Of a DNA stretch of 64,000 nucleotides, positions 25,550-34,199 are shown piece by piece; the stretch's first letter is position 1; each line of letters begins with the position of its first letter. The stretch covers positions 1 through 64,000 of the forward strand of contig NZ_RAQQ01000003.1 of the NCBI RefSeq assembly GCF_003610785.1, read 5' to 3'. The notes below the pieces were generated by a model that saw nothing but the letters and a program-made list of their open reading frames with translations, made no database searches and was not told where the DNA came from. The position numbers and the translations under genes were made by a program. The DNA is from Micromonospora globbae. Lineage in GTDB: Bacteria > Actinomycetota > Actinomycetes > Mycobacteriales > Micromonosporaceae.

Positions 25550-26974
25550 TCAGCAGTCGAAGTACATGGCGAACTCGTGCGGGGTCGGGCGCAGACGCAC
25601 CGGGTCGACCTCGTTGGCCCGCTTCCACTCGATCCACGTCGAGATCAGGTCCGGCGTGAAGACGCCGCCCTCCAGCAGGTAGTCGTGGTCGCTCTCCAGC
25701 CGGTCGAGCACCTCCGGCAGCGAGCCCGGAACCTGCTTGACGTCGCCCCACTCCTCCGGCGGCAGGTCGTACAGGTCCTTGTCGATCGGCGCCGGCGGCT
25801 CGATCTTGTTGCGGATGCCGTCCAGGCCGGCCATCAGCATCGCCGAGAAGGCGAGGTAGACGTTCGCCGACGGGTCCGGGACCCGGAACTCGACGCGCTT
25901 GGCCTTCGGGTTGCTGCCGGTCACCGGAATGCGGGTGCAGGCGGAGCGGTTGCGCTGCGAGTACACCAGGTTGACCGGGGCCTCGAAGCCCGGCACGAGC
26001 CGGCGGTACGAGTTGACGGTCGGGTTGGTGAACGCCAGCAGCGACGGGGCGTGGTGCAGCAGGCCGCCGATGTACCAGCGGGCGGTGTCCGACAGGCCGG
26101 CGTAGCCGGTCTCGTCGTAGAACAGCGGCTCACCGTTGAGCCAGAGGCTCTGGTGGGTGTGCATGCCGGAGCCGTTGTCGCCGAACAGCGGCTTCGGCAT
26201 GAAGGTGGCCGTCTTGCCGTTCGCCCACGCCTCGTTCTTCACGATGTACTTGAAGAGCTGGAGCTGGTCGCCGGCGTGCAGCAGGGTGGAGAACCTGTAG
26301 TTGATCTCGGCCTGGCCGGCGGTGCCCACCTCGTGGTGCGAGCGCTCCACGCTGAACCCGGCGTCGACCAGGCGACGGACGATCTTGTCGCGCAGGTCGG
26401 CGTAGTGGTCGACCGGAGGCACCGGGAAGTAGCCGCCCTTGTATGCGGTCTTGTAGCCGCGGTTGCCGCCCTCCTCGTCGCGGCCGGTGTTCCACCAGCC
26501 CTCGATCGAGTCGATGTAGTAGAACGACTGGTGCGGGGACGTCTCGTGCCGGATCGAGTCGAAGATGTAGAACTCCGCCTCGGGGCCGAAGTACGCGGTG
26601 TCGGCGATTCCGCTGGCCGCCAGGTAGGCCTCGGCCTTCTTCGCCACGTTCCGCGGGTCCCGCGAGTACGCCTCCCGGGTGAACGGGTCGTGGATGAAGA
26701 AGTTCAGCGCGAGGGTCTTCTGCGCGCGGAACGGGTCGATGAAGGCGGTGGCCACGTCGGGCAGCAGGAGCATGTCCGACTCGTGGATAGCCTGGAAGCC
26801 GCGGATCGACGAACCGTCGAACGCGAGGCCCTCGGTGAAGATGTCGTCGTCGACGGACTCGACCGGCAGGTTGAAGTGCTGCATCACGCCCGGCAGGTCA
26901 CAGAAGCGTACGTCGACGAACTTCACGTCCTCGTTCTTGAGGTAGCGCAGAAGTTCCTCGGGGTTGGCGAACAC
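25550..26974 (-). CDS. glnA: Glutamine synthetase type I (GlnA1), adenylylatable
   Basis: A 474-residue GSI-beta enzyme that condenses ammonia and glutamate. Motifs in order: [99 protein letters not shown] and [10 protein letters not shown]. The adenylylation tyrosine is Tyr402 in [12 protein letters not shown], so GlnE (17.4-20.4 kb) can act on it. GTG at 26974 is chosen because GGAGGAC lies immediately upstream and homology begins with [20 protein letters not shown] four-box GlnR site lies 60-97 bp upstream. A hairpin terminator follows the stop. Confidence 0.97.
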   Translation of the reverse strand: MFANPEELLRYLKNEDVKFVDVRFCDLPGVMQHFNLPVESVDDDIFTEGLAFDGSSIRGFQAIHESDMLLLPDVATAFIDPFRAQKTLALNFFIHDPFTREAYSRDPRNVAKKAEAYLAASGIADTAYFGPEAEFYIFDSIRHETSPHQSFYYIDSIEGWWNTGRDEEGGNRGYKTAYKGGYFPVPPVDHYADLRDKIVRRLVDAGFSVERSHHEVGTAGQAEINYRFSTLLHAGDQLQLFKYIVKNEAWANGKTATFMPKPLFGDNGSGMHTHQSLWLNGEPLFYDETGYAGLSDTARWYIGGLLHHAPSLLAFTNPTVNSYRRLVPGFEAPVNLVYSQRNRSACTRIPVTGSNPKAKRVEFRVPDPSANVYLAFSAMLMAGLDGIRNKIEPPAPIDKDLYDLPPEEWGDVKQVPGSLPEVLDRLESDHDYLLEGGVFTPDLISTWIEWKRANEVDPVRLRPTPHEFAMYFDC

Positions 26975-27033
26975 ACGTCCTCCTGGCACGTCCACTCGTT
27001 GTCTCAGTCTGCTGGCGACGCTATGGCCGGGCG

Positions 27034-27071
27034 GTTGCCCGGCCGTGTCTTGAGTGTTTCTGCCGTGTTAC
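27034..27071 (-). promoter_or_regulatory. GlnR-binding site (four boxes) upstream of glnA1
   Basis: Read on the minus strand the sequence is GTAAC-n6-GAAAC-n6-GACAC-n6-GCAAC, each pentamer separated by exactly six bases. This reproduces the actinobacterial GlnR a-b-a-b consensus GTnAC-n6-GaAAC-n6-GTnAC-n6-GaAAC. It ends 60 bp before the glnA1 start codon, where GlnR acts in Streptomyces. GlnR itself is not in this window. Confidence 0.75.
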
Positions 27072-27237
27072 GTCCCTCGCGGAGCGTCATCGACGCTGCT
27101 CCTCTTCCCCGGGCCGGCGTGGGTACGGCGTCGGCCCGTGCCATTCTAATGATGAATGCTCCTATTGGTCCGAATTGGCGTGGAACGCTCGCGGCCGGCC
27201 GGGGCCCGGCCAGCCCCGCTGGTTACCCTTGACCGCT

Positions 27238-27633
27238 GTGACGAACCCCCGCGACCAGCACCCGGTGCCGCCCGCCGCCGACCCCTCGTTCACGCCGCCC
27301 AGCATCGGCCGGCGGTTCGGCGCGCTGCTCATCGACTGGATCCTCTGCCTGCTGCTGTCGCGGATCTTCGCCGACCCGGTCCGGGACGGCTGGGCCCCGG
27401 TGCTCGTGCTGATCCTCGAGTACGGCTTCTTCATCGGCCTCTTCGCCCAGACCCCGGGCATGTACATCACCCGCATCCGCTGCGTGCACTGGCTCGACGG
27501 CGGGCGGATCGGCGTACTGCGCGGCCTGCTGCGCGGCCTGCTCCTCGCCCTGGTCGTGCCGGCGCTCGTCATGGACACGCACCGCCGCGGCCTGCACGAC
27601 CGCGCCGCCCACTCGGTAATCACCCCCGCGTAA
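27238..27633 (+). CDS. RDD-family membrane protein
   Basis: A 131-residue protein with a Pro-rich N-terminus (QHPVPPAADPSFTPPSIGRR), then two or three membrane helices. RRFGALLIDWILCLLLSRIF carries the Arg and Asp typical of RDD domains, and QTPGMYITRIRCVHWLDGGR is the second signature. A hydrophobic helix (LLLALVVPALVMD) and RRGLHDRAAHSVI close the protein. The function is unknown. In M. tuberculosis an RDD protein lies beside glnA1 and the DUF4191 gene, as here, so the neighbourhood is conserved. The GTG at 27238 follows TACCCT by 8 nt and is divergent from glnA1. Confidence 0.88.
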   Translation: MTNPRDQHPVPPAADPSFTPPSIGRRFGALLIDWILCLLLSRIFADPVRDGWAPVLVLILEYGFFIGLFAQTPGMYITRIRCVHWLDGGRIGVLRGLLRGLLLALVVPALVMDTHRRGLHDRAAHSVITPA

Positions 27634-27708
27634 CCCGCCCCGCGTCCCCGCCCCGGGCCGTGCCCCGCGCCCTCGCGCCCCCGCGCGCCGTGCCCCGCCC
27701 CGTCCTCG

Positions 27709-27779
27709 GCGATCTTGCAGTTTCTGCCCCGACATAAGGGGCGGAAGTCGCAGAACGAGGGCCGAAAGTGCAAGATCGC
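27709..27779. repeat. 71-bp palindromic element, family A copy 2
   Basis: Ends GCGATCTTGCAGTTT and AAAGTGCAAGATCGC are inverted repeats. The centre contains a second inverted pair, TTTCTGCCCC and GGGGCGGAA. Length and termini equal the copy at 125-195. It lies between the convergent RDD and DUF4191 genes. Confidence 0.85.
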
Positions 27780-27875
27780 TGGGCCTTGGGCCTTGGGGCT
27801 TGGGGCTTGGGGCTTGGGCCTTGGGGCTTGGGGCTTGGGCCTTGGGGCTTGGGGCTTGGGGCTTGGGGCTTGGGC
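27780..27875. repeat. GGGGCTT/GGGCCTT heptamer microsatellite
   Basis: About 13 tandem copies of GGGGCTT or GGGCCTT with strict 7-base phase, starting directly after the 71-bp palindrome. It is non-coding in any supported frame and likely variable in length by slippage. Confidence 0.9.
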
Positions 27876-27970
27876 GGCGGCGCGGCGCGGGGCGTGGGGC
27901 GGGGCGTGGGGCGGCGCGCCGTGCTGGCACGGCTCCGGTGCAGCAGTGCCTGGGTCACGGCTGCTGACAG

Positions 27971-28006
27971 CAGGAGGGCCGGACCCCTCGGGGTCCGGCC
28001 CTCCTG
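27971..28006. terminator. Strong hairpin after the DUF4191 gene
   Basis: CAGGAGGGCCGGACCCC and GGGGTCCGGCCCTCCTG are perfectly complementary over 17 bp with a 2-nt loop, 16 bp beyond the DUF4191 stop. It probably terminates that gene and could work for both strands. Confidence 0.8.
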
Positions 28007-28021
28007 GCGTACGTGTGCGGG

Positions 28022-28711
28022 TCAGCGGCCCCGCATCTGGCGGAACGCGCTGCGCGGCGGCCGCATGTTCTTCGGGATCGCGCCCTTGGGCAGCTGCGGC
28101 CGGGCGCTGAGCGCCTTGAGCCGCTTGTCGAGCGCGTTGACGTCCTTGCCGCTGAGGGCGCGCGGCAGCCGCATGAGCGTCATCCGCAGCTTGCGGATCG
28201 GCAGCTCGCCCTCACCCTGGCCGATCACGTAGTCGTGCAGCGGCGCCGAGCCGATCACCTTGGCGAGCCGGCGCTTCTCCTGGCCGAGCAGGCCGCGGAC
28301 CCGCTGCGGGTTGCCCTCGGCCAGCAGGATCACGCCCGGGCGGCCGACGACCAGGTGCACCATGTCCATCTGCGTGGTGGCGGTGACGGCCGGGGTCACC
28401 CGCCAGTCGCCCCGCATGCTCTCCATGATCTGGGCGGCCGCGCCGGGCTGCCCCTCGGCGGCGTTCATCATCGCCTTGTTGGAGCGCAGGTTCAGCACGA
28501 TGAGCACCGCGAGCAGCGTGAACAGGATGCCCAGCGGCAGCCAGATCCAGCCCCAGAGGATCACCGCGACGACGGTCAGCGCGAGCGGGATCAGCACGGC
28601 GCCGGCGACCAGCGGCGCGAACCACCGGTCCTGCTTGGCGGTGAACTGGAACACCATGCCGATCTGCTTCAGCCGCTGGCCGAACGAGACCTTCTCCTGG
28701 GGCTTTGCCAT
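28022..28711 (-). CDS. DUF4191 domain membrane protein
   Basis: A 229-residue protein starting MAKPQEKVSFGQRLKQIGMV, with two adjacent membrane helices at about residues 33-75 (VAGAVLIPLALTVVAVILWG, then LPLGILFTLLAVLIV). A cytoplasmic domain follows with NKAMMNAAEGQPGAAAQIME, VGRPGVILLAEGNPQRVRGL and LPIRKLRMTLMRLPRALSGK. This is the DUF4191 family, encoded next to lipA in mycobacteria (as I recall, Rv2219); the function is unknown. It lies in the lipA-glnA1 interval here too, though the LuxR-type and GT-C genes separate it from lipA. A 17-bp hairpin follows the stop. Confidence 0.9.
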   Translation of the reverse strand: MAKPQEKVSFGQRLKQIGMVFQFTAKQDRWFAPLVAGAVLIPLALTVVAVILWGWIWLPLGILFTLLAVLIVLNLRSNKAMMNAAEGQPGAAAQIMESMRGDWRVTPAVTATTQMDMVHLVVGRPGVILLAEGNPQRVRGLLGQEKRRLAKVIGSAPLHDYVIGQGEGELPIRKLRMTLMRLPRALSGKDVNALDKRLKALSARPQLPKGAIPKNMRPPRSAFRQMRGR

Positions 28712-28867
28712 GCGCCAGAGTCTAGTGGGCCGCGCGCACCCCGTTGATCCGTGGCCGGGCTGAGTACCTTACGGCCGCCGAGCCCTCCCGCCGGGTCGCG
28801 TAAGGAGGGGGCGACCGTCGAAGATCGGGCGGCGTACCCATGTCTCGCCGGCACCTTCGGGCGAAGA

Positions 28868-28892
28868 GTCGAGGTTGTCAGATGACCTCGAC
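28868..28892 (+). promoter_or_regulatory. Inverted repeat just upstream of a small-gene RBS
   Basis: GTCGAGGT and ACCTCGAC form an 8-bp perfect inverted repeat with a 9-nt centre, ending 5-6 bases before the AACAGGAG ribosome-binding region. It may be an operator or a leader hairpin. A larger inverted repeat (CCTTACG/CGTAAGG) lies about 100 bp upstream. Confidence 0.35.
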
Positions 28893-28908
28893 GAAACAGG
28901 AGTACGCC

Positions 28909-29073
28909 ATGTTCGGCACCGACCCGGACTTCATCCTCTCCCTGCACCGTGCCCACGCCGCCGAGCTGCGGGCCGAGGCGGCGGCGGACCGGCTGGCCCG
29001 GTCACTGCCCCGCCGTGGCGCCCGCGGCTGGTTCGGCCGGCGCCACCAGGCGCGCGACGACGACCGCCGGTGA
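28909..29073 (+). CDS. Small hypothetical protein (54 aa)
   Basis: The product begins MFGTDPDFILSLHRAHAAEL and ends in a basic tail with ARGWFGRRHQARDDDRR. It has the layout of small actinobacterial proteins of unknown function: an acidic start, an amphipathic Ala-rich helix and a WFGRR-type tail. CAGGAG sits 7-8 nt before the ATG at 28909, which favours it over ATG at 28882. Its stop overlaps a GTG (GTGA) that could begin a longer form of the next protein. The inverted repeat upstream may regulate it. I do not recognise a function. Confidence 0.6.
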   Translation: MFGTDPDFILSLHRAHAAELRAEAAADRLARSLPRRGARGWFGRRHQARDDDRR

Positions 29074-29100
29074 CCGCGCCCGGGGCCGACCACGCCGGGT

Positions 29101-29300
29101 CGGCCGCACCCCCGGCCGGTCGCGCCGGGCAGGCCGCACCCTCGGCCGGTCGCGCCGGGTCGGCCGCACCCTCGGCCGGTCGCGCCGGGTCGGCCGTATC
29201 CTCGGCCGGTCGCGCCGGGTCGGCCGTATCCTCGGCCGGTCGCGCCGGGTCGGCCGCACCCCCGGCCGGTCGCGCCGGGTCGGCCGCACCCACGGCCGGT
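29101..29300. repeat. 30-bp tandem repeat, about 6.7 copies
   Basis: Units starting CGGCCGCACCC or CGGCCGTATCC and ending GGTCGCGCCGGGT recur at exact 30-bp phase (29101, 29131, 29161, 29191, 29221, 29251, 29281). The unit length is a multiple of three. In the frame of the downstream LuxR-type gene each unit would encode a decapeptide of the type AGRAGSAAPS. Variation between units is limited to the GCACCC/GTATCC and CCC/CTC/CAC positions. Confidence 0.92.
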
Positions 29301-29351
29301 CCGGCGGGCGGCGGGTCCGCCGCCGGTCCCGGTCGTGGCATCCTCGAACCC

Positions 29352-32246
29352 GTGACCGTACGCGCCGCCAGCACCATCCTCGTCGGCCGCCAGACCGAGC
29401 TGTCGGCGCTCCGCGCGGCGCTGGCCCGCGCCCGCGGCGGGGAGCCGGGCACCGTCCTCGTCGGCGGTGAGGCCGGCGTGGGCAAGACCCGCCTGCTGGA
29501 GGAGTTCGGCGCCGTGGCCACCGCTCACGGCGCCCGGCTGCTCGTCGGCCAGTGCCTCGAACTGGGCGAGGCCGGCCTGCCGTTCGCGCCGTTCGCGTCG
29601 GCGCTGCGGGAGGTGCTGCGCCAGGACGGGCCGGGCGTCCTGGAGGGGTACGAGGCCGAGTTCGCGCGCCTGCTGCCGGAGCTGTCCCGGGTGCCGGCCG
29701 CCGTCGGGGCGCCGCTGCCCGTGTCCGTCTCCGACGCGCCGCGCGGCTACCTGTTCGACCTGGTCGCGGACCTGCTGCACCGGCTCGCCGCGGCGCGTCC
29801 GCTGGTGCTCGTCATCGAGGACCTGCACTGGGCCGACCGGTCGACCCGGGACCTGATCGGGTTCCTGGTGCGCAGCGGCCGCCCCGGCCAACTCCTGCTG
29901 GTCTGCACGTACCGCACCGACGAACTGCACCGCGGTCACCCGCTGCGCCCGTTCGTCGCCGAGCTGGACCGGGTGCGCGGCGTCGAACGGCTCGACCTCG
30001 GCCGCCTCGACCGGGACGGCACCGCCGCGATCCTCACCGACCTGCTCGGCGCCGAACCGTCGGCGCGGGCGGTCGACGACGTCCACGACCGTACGCAGGG
30101 CAACCCGTTCTTCATCGAGGAGCTGGTGGCCGCCGGTGACCCCGTCGGCTGCGCCGCGCTCCCGCAGACCCTCCGCGACCTGCTGCTGGCCCGGGTCGAC
30201 CGGCTTCCGGACGCCGCCCAGCGGGTGCTGCGCATCGCCGCCGCCGGCGGCACCCGCTTCGCCCACGACCTGATCGCCGAGGCGAGCGGGCTGCCCGAGG
30301 CGGAGCTGGAGGACGCCCTGCGCGCCGCGGTGGCCGCGCAACTGGTCGTCGCCGATCCCGACGGGGGCTACGAGTTCCGGCACGCCCTCGTCCGGGAGGC
30401 GGTGCACGACGAGCTGCTGCCGGGCGAGCACGCGCGGCTGCACGCCCGGTTCGCCGCCGCCATCGAGGCGCAGCCGCGCCTGGTCGCCGCCGGCCGCGCG
30501 CCGGCGGAGATCGCCCACCACTGGTACGCCGCGCACGACCACCCCCGTGCCCTGGTGGCCGCCCGCGCGGCGGCGTGCGCGGCCGCCGACCGGTACGCGT
30601 ACGCCGAGCAGAGCCGGCTCCTGGAACGGGTCCTCGAACTGTGGGAGCTGGTGCCCGACGCGGCCGACCGGCTGGGCATGGACCACCTCGCGCTGCTGGA
30701 GGAGACGGTGGCCGCCACCGTCACCGCCGGCGACTACCAGCGGGCCCTCACGCTCACCCGGGCCGCCCTGGCCGAGGTGGACGCCGACGCCGAGCCGCTG
30801 CGCGCCGCCCGGCTCCTCGACCGGCGGGCCCGGATGCTGGCCATGCTCGGCAAGGCGGACGGCGCCGTCGAGCTACGGGAGGCGTACCGGCTGGCCGGGC
30901 GGGTCCCGGACGACACCCTGCGGTTGCCGCTGCTCGCCGGGATCGCCGCCCAGCTCGCCCGGATCGACCCGGTCGACGGGACCCGGCTCGCGTCCGAGGT
31001 GCTGGCGACCGCGCAGGCGTCGGGCGTGGACCGGGCGCTGCTGCCCGTGCAGCTCACGGTGCTGGCCCGCCGACAGGGCTCCGCCGATCTGGGGCTCGCG
31101 GAGCTGCGTCGCGCCGAGCAGGTGGCGCGGGCCACCGGCGACGCGGAGAGCCTGGTCGTCGCGCTGGTCTACCTGTCCGACGTCCTCTACGAGCTGGGCC
31201 GGTACGCCGAGTCGGCGCAGGCCGCCGCGGACGGTGTCAGCGAGGCGCGACGGTTCGGGATCAGCCGTTCCACCGGCGCCTACCTGCTCTCCAACCAGGC
31301 CGAGGCGCTGCTCGCCCTCGGCCGCTGGGCGGAGGCGGAGGAGACCTGCGCGGAGGCGGCCCGGCTCGACCCGCCGGGGGTCTCCGGACTGCACTGGCTG
31401 CAGTTGCGGGCCGGGCAGCGGCTGGCGCAGGGACACCCGGGTGCCGACGAGGCGGTCGGCCGGGCCCTCAGCTACCTGAGCCGGCCGTACCTGCACCCGC
31501 ACCAGCGGCTGCCGCTGCGGGAGCTGCAACTGGAGGCGGCCCTGGTCGCCGGTGACCGGGACGAGGCCGCGCGCGCGGCCGAGGCGGCGCTCGCCGACCC
31601 GGCCGTGCCCGAGTGCCCCCGGTACGCCTGGCCGGTGCTCACGGCGCTGTCCCGCACCGCCGCGGACACGGCGGACGCGCCGCTGGCGGCCCGGGTCGCG
31701 GCGCTCGCGGCCACCGTGCCGGCGCGGTTCCCGGCCGAGCGGGCGCACGCCGCCGAGGTCGCCGCCACGGTGGCCCCCGGTACGGATCGGCTGGCCGCGT
31801 GGCGTCGGGCGGTCAGCGCCCGGCGGGCGGACGGCCAGCCCTGGCTCCTCGGCCGGGCGCTGCTCGCGCTGGCCGAGGCCGCCGCCGCGGCCGGCGAGCG
31901 GGACGAGGCGTCCGCGGCGATCGAGGAGGCGACCCGGATCGCCGGCGGCCTCGGCACCCCGCGACTGGCCGCGCAGGCCGCCACCCTGGCCCGCCGCGTC
32001 GGCCTGCGCGGCGCCGCCGGGGGCCGCCCCGGCGCCGACCTGCTCACCGAGCGGGAGCGGGAGGTGCTGCGGCTGGTGGCGGAGGGGCACAGCAACAGCC
32101 GGATCGCCGAGGCGCTCTTCATCTCGCCGAAGACCGCGAGCGTGCACGTGTCGCGGATCATCGCGAAGCTCGACGTGAGCAACCGGGTCGAGGCCGCCGC
32201 CCTGGCCCACCGCCTCGGCCTGCTCGGCGACCCGGCCGCCCGCTGA
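29352..32246 (+). CDS. LuxR-family regulator with AAA ATPase (LAL/MalT-like)
   Basis: A 964-residue STAND-type regulator. It starts ILVGRQTELSALRAALAR and has Walker A VGGEAGVGKTRLLEEF at about residue 37, Walker B LVLVIEDLHWADRS at about 151, a long TPR-like helical middle, and a C-terminal LuxR HTH (LTEREREVLRLVAEGHSNSR, then IAEALFISPKTASVHVSRII) at about residues 896-960. LAL regulators activate secondary-metabolite or catabolic operons on binding nucleotide and ligand; the target is not evident. GTG at 29352 is preferred (CATCCT 7 nt upstream). The frame is open back to a GTG at 29070, overlapping the small gene, which would add an N-terminus encoded by the 30-bp repeats. Confidence 0.88.
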   Translation: MTVRAASTILVGRQTELSALRAALARARGGEPGTVLVGGEAGVGKTRLLEEFGAVATAHGARLLVGQCLELGEAGLPFAPFASALREVLRQDGPGVLEGYEAEFARLLPELSRVPAAVGAPLPVSVSDAPRGYLFDLVADLLHRLAAARPLVLVIEDLHWADRSTRDLIGFLVRSGRPGQLLLVCTYRTDELHRGHPLRPFVAELDRVRGVERLDLGRLDRDGTAAILTDLLGAEPSARAVDDVHDRTQGNPFFIEELVAAGDPVGCAALPQTLRDLLLARVDRLPDAAQRVLRIAAAGGTRFAHDLIAEASGLPEAELEDALRAAVAAQLVVADPDGGYEFRHALVREAVHDELLPGEHARLHARFAAAIEAQPRLVAAGRAPAEIAHHWYAAHDHPRALVAARAAACAAADRYAYAEQSRLLERVLELWELVPDAADRLGMDHLALLEETVAATVTAGDYQRALTLTRAALAEVDADAEPLRAARLLDRRARMLAMLGKADGAVELREAYRLAGRVPDDTLRLPLLAGIAAQLARIDPVDGTRLASEVLATAQASGVDRALLPVQLTVLARRQGSADLGLAELRRAEQVARATGDAESLVVALVYLSDVLYELGRYAESAQAAADGVSEARRFGISRSTGAYLLSNQAEALLALGRWAEAEETCAEAARLDPPGVSGLHWLQLRAGQRLAQGHPGADEAVGRALSYLSRPYLHPHQRLPLRELQLEAALVAGDRDEAARAAEAALADPAVPECPRYAWPVLTALSRTAADTADAPLAARVAALAATVPARFPAERAHAAEVAATVAPGTDRLAAWRRAVSARRADGQPWLLGRALLALAEAAAAAGERDEASAAIEEATRIAGGLGTPRLAAQAATLARRVGLRGAAGGRPGADLLTEREREVLRLVAEGHSNSRIAEALFISPKTASVHVSRIIAKLDVSNRVEAAALAHRLGLLGDPAAR

Positions 32247-32312
32247 CCTGACGCCCGCGCGGCCACCTGCCGTGGGGCTGCCACGTCGACCGGTGCGCCC
32301 CGGCCGGAGGCG

Positions 32313-34124
32313 TCACCGCGGCAGGTAGATCCGCCAGCCGTCGACGTCGACCGGGCGGAGGCCGCCGGCGCGCACCCGCTCGTCCAGCCGCGCCGCCAGC
32401 GGCGAGCCCGTCGGGGCCACCCACGCCGGTGCCGGCGCGGCCGCCACCGCCCGGCGGTAGGGGGCGTACCGGTCGAACCCGGGGCGCAGGTCGTCGCGCA
32501 CCACGGCGCAGACGACGTCCTCGCCGCTCGCGAAGGTGAGCCGGTTGCACGTCCAGTAGCCGCCGTAGACGTGTCGTACGCCCAGGTCGCGCAGCGTGTC
32601 GACGAGCACGGCGTGCCGGGCCTCGGCGGCCCGGGCGGCGGGGGCCGCGGCGGCCGCCCGGTACGTCGCCCAGCCGGCGCTCGCCGCGGTCGCGGCGAGC
32701 ACGGCCGCCGCCACGGCGGCGAGTGCGTGGCGCGCGGAACGTCGCCCGCCCGGCCGCGCCGCCGCGCCCGTGCCACCCTCGCGGGAGTCGTGCCCGCGCC
32801 GCGAGAGCAGGTCGCGGGCGGCCCGCCACAGCGGCCAGAGCAGCGCCGGCAGCGAGACGAGCAGGCAGGACAGGTAGCGCGAACTCTCCACCGGGGTCCG
32901 GCCCGCGGCGCTGCTCAGCGCGTACGCGGCGAGGGTGGCCGCCGCGGCCGCCAGCAGGGCGAGCCGCAGCGCGGCGGCCACCCGCGGGCCCGACCCGGCG
33001 GGGCCGTGCGGCACCCGCCCGGCGGCGGCGTGCCGCGCCCGCCCGCCGGGAACTTGATCGGCGGCGGGCGGCACGGCGGGAACGGGATCGACGTGCCGCG
33101 CACCTCCGGCGGAAGCAGGATCGGCGGCGGCGTGCCGCGCCCCTCGGGCGGGGGCGGTCGGGGCCCGCAGCGCACGCCAGGCCGTGACCGCGCCGACGAC
33201 GAGCAGCACGGGCAGCGCGAACGCCCACCAGAGCTGCCACGGGGCGCAGTGGCTCGGCGCGCAGAAGCCCATGCCGAGTGGAGGGCCGACCAGCAGGCCG
33301 CCGTGCAGTCGCTCCGGCCAGCCGGCGGGCTCGCCGGCGCCCCCCGCCGCGGCGAACACGGCGGTCAGCGGGTTGCGGCCGGTCAGCAGGCTGTTGACGA
33401 GCAGCGGGGCGGCGCCCACGAGGGCCGCGACGCCGAGCAGCGCGCCGGCCCGGCCGCGCAGTTCGTGTCGGCGGAACGCGACCAGCACCGCCCCGGTGGC
33501 CGCCACGTACGGCAGGACGAGCGGGTCCACCCAGATCATCAGGCCGGCGAGGAGGCCCCAGGCCGCCCAGCGGGCCAGGCGGCGGCCCGGCCGGCCGGCC
33601 GCCAGGTCGTACGCGAGCACGGCGAGGGCCACCCCGGCGGCGTTCATCTCGGGGTAGCCGCCGCCCGCGATGAGCTGGTTCTTCACGATCCGGTCGGAGC
33701 CGAACGCGAGCAGCACCGCGACGAGCAGCGCGAACCACCGGTCGCCGGTCAGCCGGAGCGTGAGCCGCCAGGCGAGCAGCGCGAAGACCGCGTACAGCGC
33801 CAGCGTGACCAGGCGCAGCCCGAACACCGACGGCCCGGTGAGCGCGAGCACGGGGGCGGCCAGCCACGCCTCCAGCGTCCCCATGTACGCCTGCCCGTAG
33901 AACCAGACGGGGAACTCCTGGCCACGGCCGATGTGCAGCGCGGCCAGCCCCATGATGGCCTCGTCGCTGTTCGTCGGCGGGGCGTCCCAGGCCAGCAGGG
34001 CGAGTCGGTAGCCGATCCCGCCGAGCACCGCGAGGACGGTGAGCACGCCGACCGGCCGGGCCCACCGGGGACGCGGCGGCACGCCCCGCGCGTCGCGGGG
34101 CTCCTCGCGTACGCCGGCCGTCAT
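32313..34124 (-). CDS. GT-C-type membrane glycosyltransferase-like protein
   Basis: A 603-residue polytopic protein. After the first helix, DAPPTNSDEAIMGLAALHIG supplies the acidic luminal motif of GT-C enzymes (ArnT/PMT-like), followed by GQEFPVWFYGQAYMGTLEAW and later helices. An unusual Pro/His/Ala-rich loop with imperfect GARHAAADPASAGGARH repeats sits between helices at about residues 325-380 and looks like an expanded DNA repeat. The C-terminal domain (LVDTLRDLGVRHVYGGYWTC to DVDGWRIYLPR) is soluble and extracytoplasmic. It probably moves sugars from a polyprenyl carrier to an envelope acceptor. The ATG at 34124 follows CATGAT by 6 nt, and the longer frame upstream is not supported. Confidence 0.75.
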   Translation of the reverse strand: MTAGVREEPRDARGVPPRPRWARPVGVLTVLAVLGGIGYRLALLAWDAPPTNSDEAIMGLAALHIGRGQEFPVWFYGQAYMGTLEAWLAAPVLALTGPSVFGLRLVTLALYAVFALLAWRLTLRLTGDRWFALLVAVLLAFGSDRIVKNQLIAGGGYPEMNAAGVALAVLAYDLAAGRPGRRLARWAAWGLLAGLMIWVDPLVLPYVAATGAVLVAFRRHELRGRAGALLGVAALVGAAPLLVNSLLTGRNPLTAVFAAAGGAGEPAGWPERLHGGLLVGPPLGMGFCAPSHCAPWQLWWAFALPVLLVVGAVTAWRALRAPTAPARGARHAAADPASAGGARHVDPVPAVPPAADQVPGGRARHAAAGRVPHGPAGSGPRVAAALRLALLAAAAATLAAYALSSAAGRTPVESSRYLSCLLVSLPALLWPLWRAARDLLSRRGHDSREGGTGAAARPGGRRSARHALAAVAAAVLAATAASAGWATYRAAAAAPAARAAEARHAVLVDTLRDLGVRHVYGGYWTCNRLTFASGEDVVCAVVRDDLRPGFDRYAPYRRAVAAAPAPAWVAPTGSPLAARLDERVRAGGLRPVDVDGWRIYLPR

Positions 34125-34159
34125 GGCCCGATCATGACACCCGCGGGCGGGCGGGCCGC

Positions 34160-34190
34160 GCACCGGCGCCGGATCGGTCGGCGCCGGTGC
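34160..34190 (-). terminator. Hairpin terminator of lipA
   Basis: GCACCGGCGCCG and CGGCGCCGGTGC form a perfect 12-bp stem around a 7-nt loop, starting 10 bp beyond the lipA stop and before the downstream GT-C gene's leaderless start. Confidence 0.65.
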
Positions 34191-34199
34191 CGCGGTGGA

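Noticed and set aside
29101..29300. Regular repeats resembling a CRISPR array
   Set aside because: The units are contiguous 30-bp tandem copies with no unique spacers, and no cas genes are present; it is a minisatellite.
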